Origin: Uloborus plumipes
Taxonomy: Eukaryota; Arthropoda; Arachnida; Araneae; Uloboridae
NCBI GenBank assembly: GCA_038373865.1
Contig: JAXGGA010004415.1
Coordinates: 1 to 64,000, forward strand
DNA length: 64,000 bases
Reading direction: 5' to 3'
Shown here in pieces: positions 1 through 11,251 of the stretch; the first letter of the stretch is position 1; every line of letters starts with the position of its first letter. The notes beneath the pieces are model-generated. The model searched no databases and had not been told where the DNA came from. It saw only the letters and a program-made list of their open reading frames with translations. The position numbers were made by a program, and so were the translations under genes.

Positions 1-1206
1 TATATGCGGGGTATTCGTCTATCAGTTACCCGATTAAGCGGGGACGACAGTATTAAATTTGAAGTTTATTGCTTTTCAATTCTTCTTAAATCTTATGACA
101 CCCTACAGTAATCTCTTTTTCAGTTACTTAATCATTCACACATGAAACAAACATTAGAAAAAAAAACTTCATAATAATATATGTTCAGAAATGTGTTAAG
201 TCAATAAAATGCTAGTTTATTTTTAATTAAAAAAGCAGCTGAAAGAAAAGTTACCACCATTTCAAATTCTTAAGAAGGTGACTAAAATAAAACACAAGTT
301 AAACACTAGATTATTGTATATTGTAGTAATTGTACGCCAACTCAATACTAAAGACTTAAAAAATAAATAAAGCTTGATTCAATTGTGTAAATGTAAATTA
401 CGGCAATTTGGTTTGCATTGGTATGAGGTAAATTAAGTCCTCCTGGCTAAGAACATAATTTTCTTATTTTAAATTAATAATTATACCTTATGTGGATAAA
501 CATAGGAGTTAATTGGATATTCATTTACATTTCACAGAGATATACAATACATACTTCGGTACCATTTTCTTTTAAATAGGCAAATAATTAAGACAGAGAT
601 TACAGTTAAACATGTTTGTATTCGGAAAAATATGGTATCCGGCACAATCAAAAACTGTCTAGTCTAAAATCTGCCTACTTAATACTTTGTCTAATTTTAC
701 GAGAAAAACACATTAGATTCCCAACCTATCACTTAAAATCGCGTATTACGTTTTAACAGATTGCAGTTGCAAAAATAGTTCATTACAGGAATGGAGAGAT
801 AAAACCATGCTACACACATAATAAAATACAAAAAAAGAGCACTTACTTAATAATAATGCTTCTTGCTTCATATTTTGGTTGCTTCACTCACAACTTTCGG
901 CCGATAATAGCTTTACTTCAGCTATCGCCATCTTCTATTCTATTCTATTCTATTCTATTCTAGAAGTCAATAAACTTCGACACACATGAGGACTGCGTAC
1001 TATGCGCCTTGCCTCCACAGATAGTACAATACAGATTTTATTAAAGGAAAGAACTTACAGCACAGAGAAGGAAGTTACACCCAGGGCAAAGGCGGGAATA
1101 TCGCCATCTTGTCTTTCCCGCGTATAGTCCGTAACCTACGAGTTTCAGTGCTGCTGAGTTGTGTTAATCCTCGTAGGCTATGGAAATGAGGAAAATGCGG
1201 AATATT
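1..1206. other. Gene-free AT-rich stretch
   Basis: No open frame, splice-bounded exon or recognisable repeat was found apart from the pentamer array noted separately. The segment 1080-1180 is less AT-rich but has no coding signature on either strand. Confidence 0.5.
933..962. repeat. (TTCTA)6 microsatellite
   Basis: Six perfect copies of TTCTA in a row. Confidence 0.95.
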
Positions 1207-1319
1207 TCACGGAAAATTTCCGTTTTTTTAAGGAAAAGAAACGTTTTGAAACGAAAACGGAAATTTCCTGTTAAAATCAGTAAAAATCTTCCTGAAAATT
1301 CAGGTTTTTTTTAACAGTG
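1207..1319. mobile_element. Right terminus of CACTGTTA-type element
   Basis: This 113-bp segment closely matches the right terminus of the element at 30531-33016: ACGGAAATTT subterminal motifs, an internal CCTGAAAATTCAGG palindrome, then TTTTTTTTAACAGTG followed by TA. No matching left end was found between base 1 and here, so it is either a solo end or the right end of an element that starts outside the window. Confidence 0.7.
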
Positions 1320-2004
1320 TATTTTTGAATCTACAGTTTCCTTCAGAAGTCTTACGTTCGCTAGGAACTAAAATACTATTAATATGCTGACAGTCAAAAA
1401 TGGACATAACAGACTCTTCCTTCATGTCCTTTTGTTATAGCAAATTTATAATAGGAGTAAGCATATTGAAATACAGAAATTCAACTCGAAAAGTATTTTT
1501 CTTGTTTAAAGCAAGTAGATAAATTACTCCGTTGGGAATTAGGGCAGAAATTTTCTTCTGTAAGTTCTTGGCTGTTTTTCCTTTGGTTTCTAACGCAAAG
1601 CTAGCAGAGCTGCACAAATTTTTTAATAGCATATTTTAAATTTTAAAGTTAATAAGCAATAAGTTATTATTTATTAGTACCAAGCATCTAAACATACATC
1701 AAATGTGACAAAAAAAGCAATTATCTTAATACTATTATAAATGCGAAAGTTTGTATGTATATTTGTTTGTTCTTCTTTCACGCAAAAAACCACTGAATGG
1801 ATTTTAATGAAACTTTTACCATAATGTAGCTTATACATCAGCATAACACATAGGCTATAATTTTTAACGATATTTGAAAAAGTTCGATTGGTAGCGCTTT
1901 TTTCATTCCAATTTAAGGTACATTTTTCGCATAAATGCGAAGGCTTGCAACAAACTAATTTAGTATTTTGTGCATCATCTCAACTCCCTGTAGATAGCTA
2001 GAAT

Positions 2005-2497
2005 CGGAAAAGAACATTTCCGCCGCAGTGTTTGACATTTCCGCCGCAAAGTTTATCCCTACCTTGCCTCCCATGAGATATCTCCGCCGCGTTTTTTCCC
2101 TCCTTTTTCGTACGACGGGACTAATCCGCCGATTGAGTCTGTAAAGTAATATTGGCGAAGTTTGAATAGATAAATGCTCCATCCCGTGTTTTTCTGATTT
2201 CTTTGTTTTATTATGTTCTAAAAGAACGGGAATTTCGTGCTTATAAAGTCAAGAATTTCTCGTGTTCATAGTGCTCTGCATTTTCCCCCTTGACGTTGGA
2301 TTTTTTTTTAGAATGAGGAGAGTGTTACGCGTTTGTATTTTTTAGCATATATAATACAAATGAGTACACAGCATGACATCACTTCCCTGTAATGATGTAT
2401 AGAAGAAAGGTAGGGATAAAGGGAAAGGCAGGGTAAGGTAGAGATAAACTTTGCGGCGGAAATATCCTACGCTGCGGCGGAAATGTCCCATGCCCGT
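2005..2497. mobile_element. CCGCCG-motif MITE, copy 1
   Basis: Inverted ends are built from the motif GGACATTTCCGCCGCAAA. The element is flanked by direct TAGAAT hexamers (1999-2004 and 2498-2503). Related copies lie at 8554-9006 and 48804-49278. The flanking Helitron sequence is continuous in the other Helitron copy at this point, so this is a separate insertion. Confidence 0.7.
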
Positions 2498-3236
2498 TAG
2501 AATTGCGTGTATCATTTCCACTTTTCGCATTAAATGTTCAAGGCTTTTCTCAAGTCAAATCAAAAGGTCTTTTTTTTTTTTTTCAGCTTCATGGTTAATA
2601 TCCAGGCTTTTACATTGACATTGGAAATGCTCGCGCGCCTGCTCGCTAACGACCTTTTACCATGATTTGTATTTTAAAACATTTTGTGATCTTGGTTGTA
2701 AGTAAGTTTTCGCGAGTTTTGTAAATATGTGTTTTAGAGTATCGGTAACGTAACCGCTTGAAGAGGTTGGCAACTAATAAATGGATTAGGTTCATTATTG
2801 ATGGAGCTTTAAATACAACTTAACAGCATTTCTTAAATTTGTTTGGGATGAATCCTAGTTTTAGGTCCGGCGATAAATTATTAAATCTGGCCACCATTAG
2901 TTTTATGGTTTCTAATTTAGATTTATGGTTTTCTGGCAACCATTTATTAATTCTGCCCACAGTCTGAAAAAAATCGCCAAACCCGGACCCTAAAGTAGGA
3001 ATTTACCTTTGTTTGCGTTGATTGGGCACTTTCACGGGGTACTTACAATTGGGCAGTTGCTTAGTATCCAATCGAACAGGAATTTTGCCAAATTTGTTGC
3101 AAGGAGATTTTAATAACTGAGACTCTAGGTGATTTTTTCAACTGACGCCAGTTTTTTGGGCCAAAGACTACGTAATAATACTTTACTTCTTTTTCTTCTT
3201 TTGTTAGCCGATTTCGTATGTATCCATTAAAAACCT

Positions 3237-3416
3237 AAAGTTTACAAATACCTTTGTGCTGTTGTTGTAGAAAAAAATACAACGTTAAGGAGGCTCAAAT
3301 AAGCAGGAATACTGCAGACACGTGTTTCGGGGCTATAAGGAACCCCGCAGCCCCGAAACACGTGTCTGCAGTATCCCTGCTTATTTGTGTCTCCTTAACG
3401 TTGTATTTTTCTCTAC
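3237..3416. mobile_element. Fold-back insertion with 11-bp target duplication
   Basis: The insertion interrupts Helitron copy 1 and is absent from copy 2. It is flanked by ATTAAAAACCT at 3226-3236 and 3417-3427. It consists of about 30 bp of non-palindromic leader, then two 68-bp arms (3267-3334 and 3349-3416) that pair with about four mismatches around a 14-nt loop. It has no coding capacity. The 11-bp duplication is longer than for most cut-and-paste families and fits a retroposed unit or a Mutator/Foldback type. Confidence 0.75.
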
Positions 3417-3829
3417 ATTAAAAACCTTTTTAAAATTATGTCAAAACGTAAAGTAATCCACATGCTAAATTAATAAAACCCTTAAACAAGACTAAAATTA
3501 CCATTAATATGCGTTTTTGCACAAATAACTGTCAAATGTTTCCCATTAATTTCAAAATCATTTTGGGCAAAAACTTTCAACCTCATTTTATGGTCCACTA
3601 CAGTATCTCAGCATTAGATGACTATTTCTCTGTGACAAAAATTAGTGACATAATAATACTTAAATGTATTTTCATAAAGTAGGGAGGGGAGAAAAATTAT
3701 CCTAAGTCTTCCAAAACAGTTATCGCAAATTTGACGACATTTTAAAAATCGTCAAAGCGATGTATTTTGTGTTCTTTCACTTTTTTTCTGACCCAGGCAA
3801 CGCCGGGTATTTTCGCTAGTTTAAGATAA

Positions 3830-4213
3830 AAACGGGGAAAACAGCAGTTTAACGTTTCGACAAAATTTATTAAACACGTGGGAAAAAACAGGAAATTTAC
3901 AAAATTCTATGCATTTGTGGAGAAGGAAGAAATTATGCCACAGACGTCAAATTTTTTGAGTGAATTTTGTGCCCCCAATGGCACCTTTTCCGCCTTACCA
4001 ATTATCGAAACTAAAAAAATTAAAATTTTTTAAATAATTTGCTAAAAATTTAAAAAAACTGCATTTTTTTTCTCAAACTTTACGCAATTGCGGCAGATCA
4101 AGAAATTAACCAAGAAATTAAAAATTTTTAATGTATACTTTGCTCCCCAAATGGTACCTTCTCCGCAATACCCATAATCGAAATAAAAAACGTCATTTTC
4201 GGCCCACCCTACT
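3830..4213 (-). repeat. GGGTGGGCCGAAA repeat, copy 1
   Basis: Read on the minus strand this begins AGTAGGGTGGGCCGAAAATG and contains blocks such as GATAATTGGTAAGGCGG and CTCCACAAATGCATAG. It is a diverged copy of 62848-63215 in the opposite orientation. The superfamily is not recognised. The open frame at 4042-4290 on the minus strand is repeat sequence rather than a gene. Confidence 0.65.
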
Positions 4214-6533
4214 TTATAGTCACATGGAATTGTGACAGTTGTGACATGGTAACTCCGCCACCGATTCGATATCACACGTTGCCACTTCATTGTTCACTCA
4301 CATAGCAGTTAAATACAAATTTAACCAAAAAGCTGTAAGGGCTTTAAAGTGGGGATTTAGCGTGACCCAGTCTGCACCACGAACAGGTCCGCATCTTTAG
4401 GGTCCTGATATTACCTTACTACCAGCAGGGATAATAAATTGTTTAAATTATAACACTATTTCTCATTGTTCTTAGCAATATTTTTGTTCACCTTAATAAA
4501 TGTATTGTTTTGTGCGTTACTGAGCTGTAATTTTTTTTCAAACTCTTCAAGTATTCTATTTACATTAAATTTCACAGTTAATTGGTCTTTCCTTGCTTTT
4601 TTTATTTATATCTTTCAATGAAAGATTTTTTTTCTTTTTCTTCTTTTTTTTTTTTGGATAGTGAAGGTGTCAAAGAAGCAAATAAGTTTAAGCTAAGACC
4701 TTAAAAATTGAACACCTATTTTACACTGAAATCTCAATCGCGATCTATATTATTTCTCAAAGATGGTTTTTTTATTGATACGCCATAACTTTAATATTTC
4801 ATCACACTTCATAAGTAAGGCGTTAGTATAAAGATTTTTCTACTGCTATCGGCATATAGTAATCAAACAATTCACATTTTAGTACATGAAAAAATTACAG
4901 TAAAATAAGATGAATTTTTAATTCAAGTTGTTGTAGTAAAAAAATTATTAAAGGATCTGTACTGCTGTCTAGAGAGGGGCAATAACGGTAAAAGTAATTT
5001 TTTGCAGGAAATGTTTACTAATTATCATAGAACTGGTATACTTTGCACGGCTCAGCAATTTATTAATATCATTTTCCATGCAATTTGTGAGAAGACTGTT
5101 CGTTTGACTGTATATTTCATTATGTTCAGGTTCTTCATTGATTACATTAAGTATTTTGTGCGATATTTACGTTATTTCTTATTCTCATTTCTTTTTACCA
5201 CTCATTACTTGCAGAAACCAATTCGTTTTTCTCCACGGTGCTGAATTCAGTTTTGTGGCAACTTTTTTGTTACAATTTCACAGTCGAATTAGTTTTCTAC
5301 GTAAATGTAAAGAATTCTTTTTCCAGCATTTTTTTTTTATTTAGGCCATAGTTTAAACGTATCTGATGGGACAAAAGCGATCGCAGTGGCGTAGCACGAA
5401 ACTCCTCTAGATGTGTCCAGCTAGAATTTTGCCTACTTTGGTTCTTAGAAATGTAATCAGAAGCAGACAAAATTTCATTTCATTTTTATGTAAACGATCA
5501 TATAAGCCTAAAACCGATTTGATTTATGAAAAAGTATTTTCAATAGATGTGAACATCTTCAACTTTCATTATTAAAGTTTGATTTTGGGAGGGAAGGAGG
5601 GGGGAGGGAGGGTCTGAACCTGGAAACAACCCCTTCTCCTATGCCACTGAAAAATCGAAATTAAAAGCAAACATTAAACGCTTTATAACATATTCTGGAG
5701 ACCCGATTTCAAAAGTTGAAATATTACAAATTAAAAACTGCTTGACACTTTAACAGGGAAATTCATTTCTTTTCTACCCGATAAGCTAATTCTGTAGCAA
5801 TATCATGTGGGAGCGTAGGCTACTTCACTTTATTTTATTTAAACTTAGGCGCACTTCCTTCAAAGTTTCTAAATGAAGAGCAGATGCTAAGCGTACGATA
5901 ACGAGGTTTAAAGATTTTAGCATAATTACTTAGAATGTTAAATTAGTCTCTTGTCTGCTCATTTAATCCATTTAGTCCTCAATTATGCTTTCTTATAGAA
6001 AGCCAAATTATTTTAAGATAAAACGCCGAAATTTTCAGCAGTCCATAGTTTTTCGGGTTAAAACTTTTAATTACTTCTACACTAGTAAGGGTTTTCCATT
6101 TTGTATGAAGTATGCATTTTTTACGTATTACCAAAACAATAACTTATTGTGCCGAAAATGTTTTTTTTATCTTCATAAAGGTCAAACTTCATAAAGATCA
6201 TGTTAAAGGCTTGAAACTCTTTTCTGAGAAAAGGCTAAATAAAAATCTTATCTATTATTTATCTACAATTTTTTGTCACTACGCAAGAACTTCCTCATTT
6301 CTTTATCAAATTCCATGATTTATCCATCATTTTAAAGCTTATTGTGCCGAAAAGTGACGAAAAATAGACCAAGTGTCTAAAAATTGATTTTTTTTTTTTT
6401 TGCGTATCAAGTTGTTTCCCCCCCCCCCCTCTGTTTTACAAATAAAATGCACTTTCTTTACAAACATAAAAGTAATATATTTAATAATATTATTAATATT
6501 AAAGGCTAAACTATATTATAGACTTATTAAGGG
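4214..6533. other. Gene-free stretch with a G-rich tract
   Basis: Only short chance frames are seen. A G-run cluster at 5587-5612 (GGGAGGGAAGGAGGGGGGAG and continuing) fits a G-quadruplex on the plus strand. The phrase TTATTGTGCCGAAAA occurs near 6143 and 6338. A poly(C) run lies near 6419-6428. Confidence 0.5.
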
Positions 6534-6535
6534 CT

Positions 6536-7960
6536 GTGAATGGTATTGTAAATTTGAACATGACCAACAGAGAAGTAGTGGACACATACGCCATCCCTCT
6601 GAGTGTTTTTCACAACAGATTTAAAATTAAAGTCAAAATGGATAGGATGCGAGCTGCTCGCCCAGCGGACATCTCAAATGTTGATCAACTTACTCTAGCA
6701 AAACGTCTAATTGCTAGGGCTCGTAAGGGATTTCTTTGCAACAAGGAAGAATTAAAAAGCCTTGTTCGAGGCTTTGTTTTGGCCAATAGGTTGCACGTCC
6801 AATTCAAAGATGGAAAGTCTCATGATGACTGGTACATTATTTTCATGTAGCGGCACTCAAACACTTCTCTAAAAAAAACCAGAACTCATACGAAAATCTA
6901 GGAAAAAAGCCAAAAATCCCACATTGTAAATAATTTATGCTGAAGTCAACGAGCCGTTTAGAAAACATTTAGTTGGTGTAGGTTATCGTTGTCTCAACTT
7001 CAATACTGATGAAAGTTGGTTTCTCAACGATCCATCTCACGAGAGTTATCGGGGAAAAGGGATCAGCTCTAAGCAAAGGTTATGATAATTCCGGAAGGGA
7101 CGATACTACGGTTCTGAACTGCATTTCTGCTAGTGGTAATGTGCTAGCCCATTTCATGGCGCACAAGGGAAAAGCAGTGCAAAAGCGCTGGATATCAGAA
7201 GAGGCATACGTTGGAGCCATGTATGCAGCTACCGCAAATGAGTGGATGGAAGAACTCACGTTTTTTTTTTTTTCTGGCTCACACAGATGTTCATCCCCCA
7301 TGTGAATTCGTGAACAAAGTGTTTGTCTGAGAAAACGGCCATCCTTTTGTACGACGGACATGCGAGACATATTTGTATTAGAATCATTCATTAAGCAAGC
7401 AATAACAAATAACGTAGCTCTTGTGAAGTTCCCGAGCCACCTTACCGATCGAATACAACCATTGAACAAGTGCGTTTTTGGCCCCCTGAAGACAGAGTGG
7501 AAAAAAGGATTGGCCACCCATGGTAAAACTAAAATAGGCTGTGGTCCTTCTAGTTTGTAAAAAGCAAATTTTCTGTTCTTCTAAGACTAGTTAACATAAA
7601 AACTGACAGCGTTGTCAAAGGTTTCGAGTCAATTGATCTGTTCCCTGTTGATAAACCAAGACTCCCGAAAACCTCCTCGAGCCGCCCCGACCTTACCAAC
7701 GATTCCAATCAACCATTGTGCCCAGATACAAACAACGGAAAGAGGTGTAGGATATAAAGTACTTGGAGCCTTCAGGTGATCAATTTTCTCCATATCCTCG
7801 TTCATACTTGTTGATCGAACTTGCATATGTTTGCAGAGTGAACGAAGTCACAAACAATGAGCTTGCTGTGAGTGAAATAAAGAGTATCGAAATTAACAAA
7901 CCTGAATTTGTTTTTGTGGAGGGGGACGAATTCACAGTGGCAAAAAGTCAGATATAAAGA
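6536..7960 (+). pseudogene. Tigger/pogo-type transposase pseudogene
   Basis: Relic of a Tc1/mariner-superfamily transposase of the pogo/Tigger group, which cuts and pastes at TA. The first part (6536-6850) reads as the DNA-binding region, with phrases typical of the family (IPLSVFHNRFK, CNKEELKSLVRGFV, FKDGKSHDDWY). The catalytic domain follows in other frames: FNTDESWF with the first Asp codon at 7008-7010, LYDGHARHI with the second Asp at 7353-7355, then SHLTDRIQPLNKCVFGPLK. The third catalytic Asp is Asn here (codon 7465-7467). Frameshifts occur near 7045 and between the second and third catalytic motifs, and stops lie before 7000. C-terminal remnants (GFESIDLFPVDKPRLPK) run to about 7700 and weaker ones to 7960. 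The copy is dead. No terminal repeats were located. Confidence 0.8.
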
Positions 7961-8553
7961 TCATCTTACCATCTCCAACAGTCTCGAAATCCGGAAGAAG
8001 AGAGGTCTGCAAGTTTAGTAGCACCGTAAGTATGAATGAGCGGTAAGGACTGGAGAAATTTTCGTTTGTTTGACGTATTATTCTCCGCTAGTCGACATCC
8101 TAGTTTAACAGTTCTTAACTGTTTCAAGCGTTTTTCTGGTGACAATCAGCCTTGCTAATTTTGATGTGAGTTCCTGCTTAAGTTAATCTTAATACTATTA
8201 TATATGCGAAAGTTTGTATGGATGGATGTATGGATGTTTGTTCCTCTTTCACGCAAAAACTACTGAATGAATTTTAATGAAACTTTTGCCATAATTTAGC
8301 TTATACATCAAAATAACACATAGGCTATAATTTATAACGATATTCGAAAAAGTTCGATTGGTAGCGCTTTTTTCATTCCAATTTTAAGGTACATTTTTCG
8401 TATAAATCCGCGAAGGCTTCCAACAAACTAATTCAATATTTAGTGCATCATCTCAACTCCCTGTCGATAGCTAGAATTGCGTGCATCATTTCCACTTTTC
8501 GCATTAAATGTTCAAGGCTATTCTCAAGTCAAATCAAAAAGAAAGTTTTTTTT

Positions 8554-9006
8554 CGGGCACTGGACATCTCCGCCGCAACGTAGGACATTTCCGCAGCCAA
8601 ATTTATCTCTAGCTTTCACCTCATGAGACATCTCCGCCGCGTCTCTCCCCGCCATTTTTGTACGACAGGACAAATCCGCCGATTGAGCTGGTAGAGTGCA
8701 ATATTTGGCGAAGTAAAATTGGCGCGAAGTTAAAATTGATTTGCACTGCATTGCATTTTTTTGACTTCTTTGCAATTTCCCTCCTAAGTAGTCCGGGAAT
8801 AAATTCCGTTTTTTAGATTAGGTCTTCGTCACCAAAAGAAGATGTGTCGCCAAGAATGAAAATTTTAAACCAGTAACCCCTTCTAACCCTTGAAAATGGC
8901 GCGGCGGATTTGTCCTGTGCAAGGCAGAAGGGGGATAGGAGTCGCGGAGGAGATGTCCCATGCGGGGAAGAGGGTGAAAAAATTTGCGGCGGAGATGTCC
9001 TGTTCC
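8554..9006. mobile_element. CCGCCG-motif MITE, copy 2
   Basis: The left end CGGGCACTGGACATCTCCGC and the right end GGCGGAGATGTCCTGTTCC are inverted. The insertion lies in a T-rich run that is uninterrupted in Helitron copy 1, so the target duplication is probably T-only and cannot be measured exactly. Confidence 0.65.
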
Positions 9007-9486
9007 ATTTTTTTCAGCCTCATGGTTAATATCCAGGCTTTTACATAGACACTGGAAACGCTCGCGCCCGTTCGCAACAAGCTTCTACCATGATTTGTAT
9101 TTAAAACATTTTGTAGTCTTAGTTGTAAGTAGAATAAGTATCCTTAAGCAATATGTTTTTTATTGTGCTTTGAAACGTGCAAATATTATTTTGTAGTATA
9201 AATTGTATTCTTTTATTAGTAGATTGTTCACTGCATCAATTATTTTCGCGAGTTTTGTAAATATGTTTTAGAGGATCGGTAAGTAACCACTAGACGAGAT
9301 TGGCAACTAATAAATAAATTAGGTTCATTATTTTCCAATTTGATGGACCTTTAAATACAACTTTTCGGCATTTCTTAAATTTGTTTTCGTTGATTTGGCA
9401 CTTTCTGGGGGTATTTACAATTGGGCAGTTACTTAGTATGCAATTGAACAGGAATTTTGCCAAATTTGTTGCAAGATTTTAATAAC

Positions 9487-9541
9487 CGGTTAATACAAGC
9501 AAATTGGAAGGTACGGGGTCTCTGGGGTGCTGAATGCTAAA
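9487..9541 (+). mobile_element. 55-bp LINE 3' tail insertion
   Basis: This short insert is flanked by a perfect 17-bp duplication (TGCAAGATTTTAATAAC at 9470-9486 and 9542-9558). Its sequence (CGGTTAATACAAGCAAATTG...TCTCTGGGGTGCTGAATG) matches the 3' end of the LINE at 43840-43917. It is an extreme 5'-truncated retrotransposition product inside Helitron copy 2. Confidence 0.85.
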
Positions 9542-10366
9542 TGCAAGATTTTAATAACTGAGATGCTCGGCGATTTTTTTCAATTGAACACCAGTTTTTG
9601 TGCCAAAGACTACTCAATAATACTTTACTTCTTACACTACGTAACCAAAATAAAACGATTATTGTCTGATATTTATCGACTGCGGCCAAATCTTAATCAT
9701 CGAAATAATACTCCCACATTTGAAAAGTTCAGTTTTTTTTTTCTTTCGTTGGCCGATTCCTTATGTATCATTTAAAACCCTTTTTAAAATTATGTCAAAT
9801 CGTAAGGTAATCCGCATTATAAATTAATCAAACCCTTAAACAAGACTACATTACCATTAATTCGCGTTTTTGCACACATAATTGTCAAATGTTCCCTATC
9901 AATTTTGAAATCATTAAGGACAAAAAGTTTTAGCGTCATTTTATGGTCAGCAATAGTATCTCAGCAATTGCTGACTATTTCTCTGAGACAAAAATTAGTG
10001 ACATAATAATACTTAATGTATTTTCATGAAGTAGGGAAGGGAGCAAAATTATCCTAGGTATTCCAAAACAGTTACCGCAAATTTGGTGAAATTTTAAAAA
10101 TCGTCAAAGTGGTGTGTTTTGAGTTCTTTCAGTTCAGGAAAAAAAAACCAAAGGGGAGTATAAATTGTTTCTATGCATTATTACGGACCCAGGCAACGCC
10201 AGGTATTTTTGCTAGTGTTCAATAAAAATGCTGTTACGCCTTATTCATTTATATCATTATCTAGAAGAAACAAACAAGGAGCCTTTTGCTCGAATTATGA
10301 TCTTTTGACAATAATTTTACTTTTTTAAAAATCTCTTGCGGTTATTGTGAACAACTCTTTGGTGTA

Positions 10367-10757
10367 ATTATGAACATTGCCTTTTTTATTTCATAAGCTA
10401 GGTGCAAGTCGTTTCAGGTTAACCGTTTCATGCCGAAGTTGACGAAATGGTTTCCATTTCGTCAACACACTGATTCCACATCTGAACGCTGTACATATTT
10501 ACGCCATGCACTATGGGTCGATAATTATGGAAGTTCGATTTATAATTGTTCGATAATTATGAACAATTGGGGTGATTAAGAACAAGGGTTTCGAAAAAGA
10601 TGCAGCAGTCAAAAAAATTTAAAAAACGGCCGCGCAATGTAGCAGAGGAGTAAATAAAAGTTTCTGATGTGTTTCCAGATTTTTAAGTAGGACATGGTGC
10701 TCCAGAGAGCAGTTAGCGTGTGAAAGTGTAAAACATTGTTCATAATTACCCCATTGG
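10367..10757. repeat. Possible MITE with AATTATGAAC ends
   Basis: Imperfect inverted ends: GGTGTAATTATGAACATTG on the left against the reverse complement of AACATTGTTCATAATTACCC on the right. Internal phrases also contain ATAATTATGAAC. A perfect 13-bp hairpin (GTTGACGAAATGG, TTT, CCATTTCGTCAAC) lies at 10438-10466. Class unknown. Confidence 0.35.
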
Positions 10758-11251
10758 ACTCTACTTGAAAATCTAGTTGAAAAAGGTTTAGGTTAAAAGT
10801 ATTGTTAGAAACAAAAAGAATAAGGCGGGTATCTGGATTGGATACAATTTTTTCTTTGTAATATTCTTATTTATACACTCTATTTTTTTCTATCTTACAC
10901 ACACAAGAAACAGTAAACAAATAGTTACGGGTATTAAGCAAATAGCATTTACTGAGCAAAATTATTATTGTTATTTTTTTGGTGTTCAATGTGGGATAAA
11001 GCTCATAAAAAATTCTAGTTGATGCGATTAAAAACTAATAAAAGGAAAAATATATGAGCACAAACTTCATCTTTTATATATGCTTAATACTTTTACTGAT
11101 GTTCCTCCAACAAAAATATGCAAACAAAGTAATAATTCTTGAACAGATGTAGAACATCTTGTTTTAAAAGTCACACATTGAAAACTTTACTCTTTTTAAA
11201 GGATCGCTGAATATTTCCTTTTCATCACGTTTAAAGTTTACGTTTATAGTT

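Larger units (their letters stand above)
1724..3819 (+). mobile_element. Non-autonomous Helitron, copy 1
   Basis: The element begins with TC (TCTTAATACTATTATAAATG) after an A. It ends with a short GC-rich hairpin (ACCCAGGCAACGCCGGGT) and then CTAG before a T, which is the canonical Helitron 3' end inserted between A and T without target duplication. It matches 8187-10215 over most of its length. No Rep/helicase frame is present, so it is non-autonomous. It carries two later insertions: a CCGCCG-rich MITE at 2005-2497 and a fold-back at 3237-3416. Confidence 0.85.
8187..10215 (+). mobile_element. Non-autonomous Helitron, copy 2
   Basis: Second copy of the 1724-3819 family. It starts TCTTAATACTATTATATATG after an A and ends GACCCAGGCAACGCCAGGTA...GCTAG before a T. 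It carries a CCGCCG MITE at a different site from copy 1 (8554-9006) and a 55-bp LINE tail at 9487-9541. About 110 bp near 9125-9235 is absent from copy 1. There is no coding capacity. Confidence 0.85.

Noticed and set aside
930..965. CRISPR-like short repeat
   Set aside because: The array is a pure pentamer microsatellite without spacers, in eukaryotic DNA.
7080..7517. 145-codon minus-strand frame
   Set aside because: It is the antisense shadow of the Tigger transposase remnant, whose plus-strand motifs are clear.
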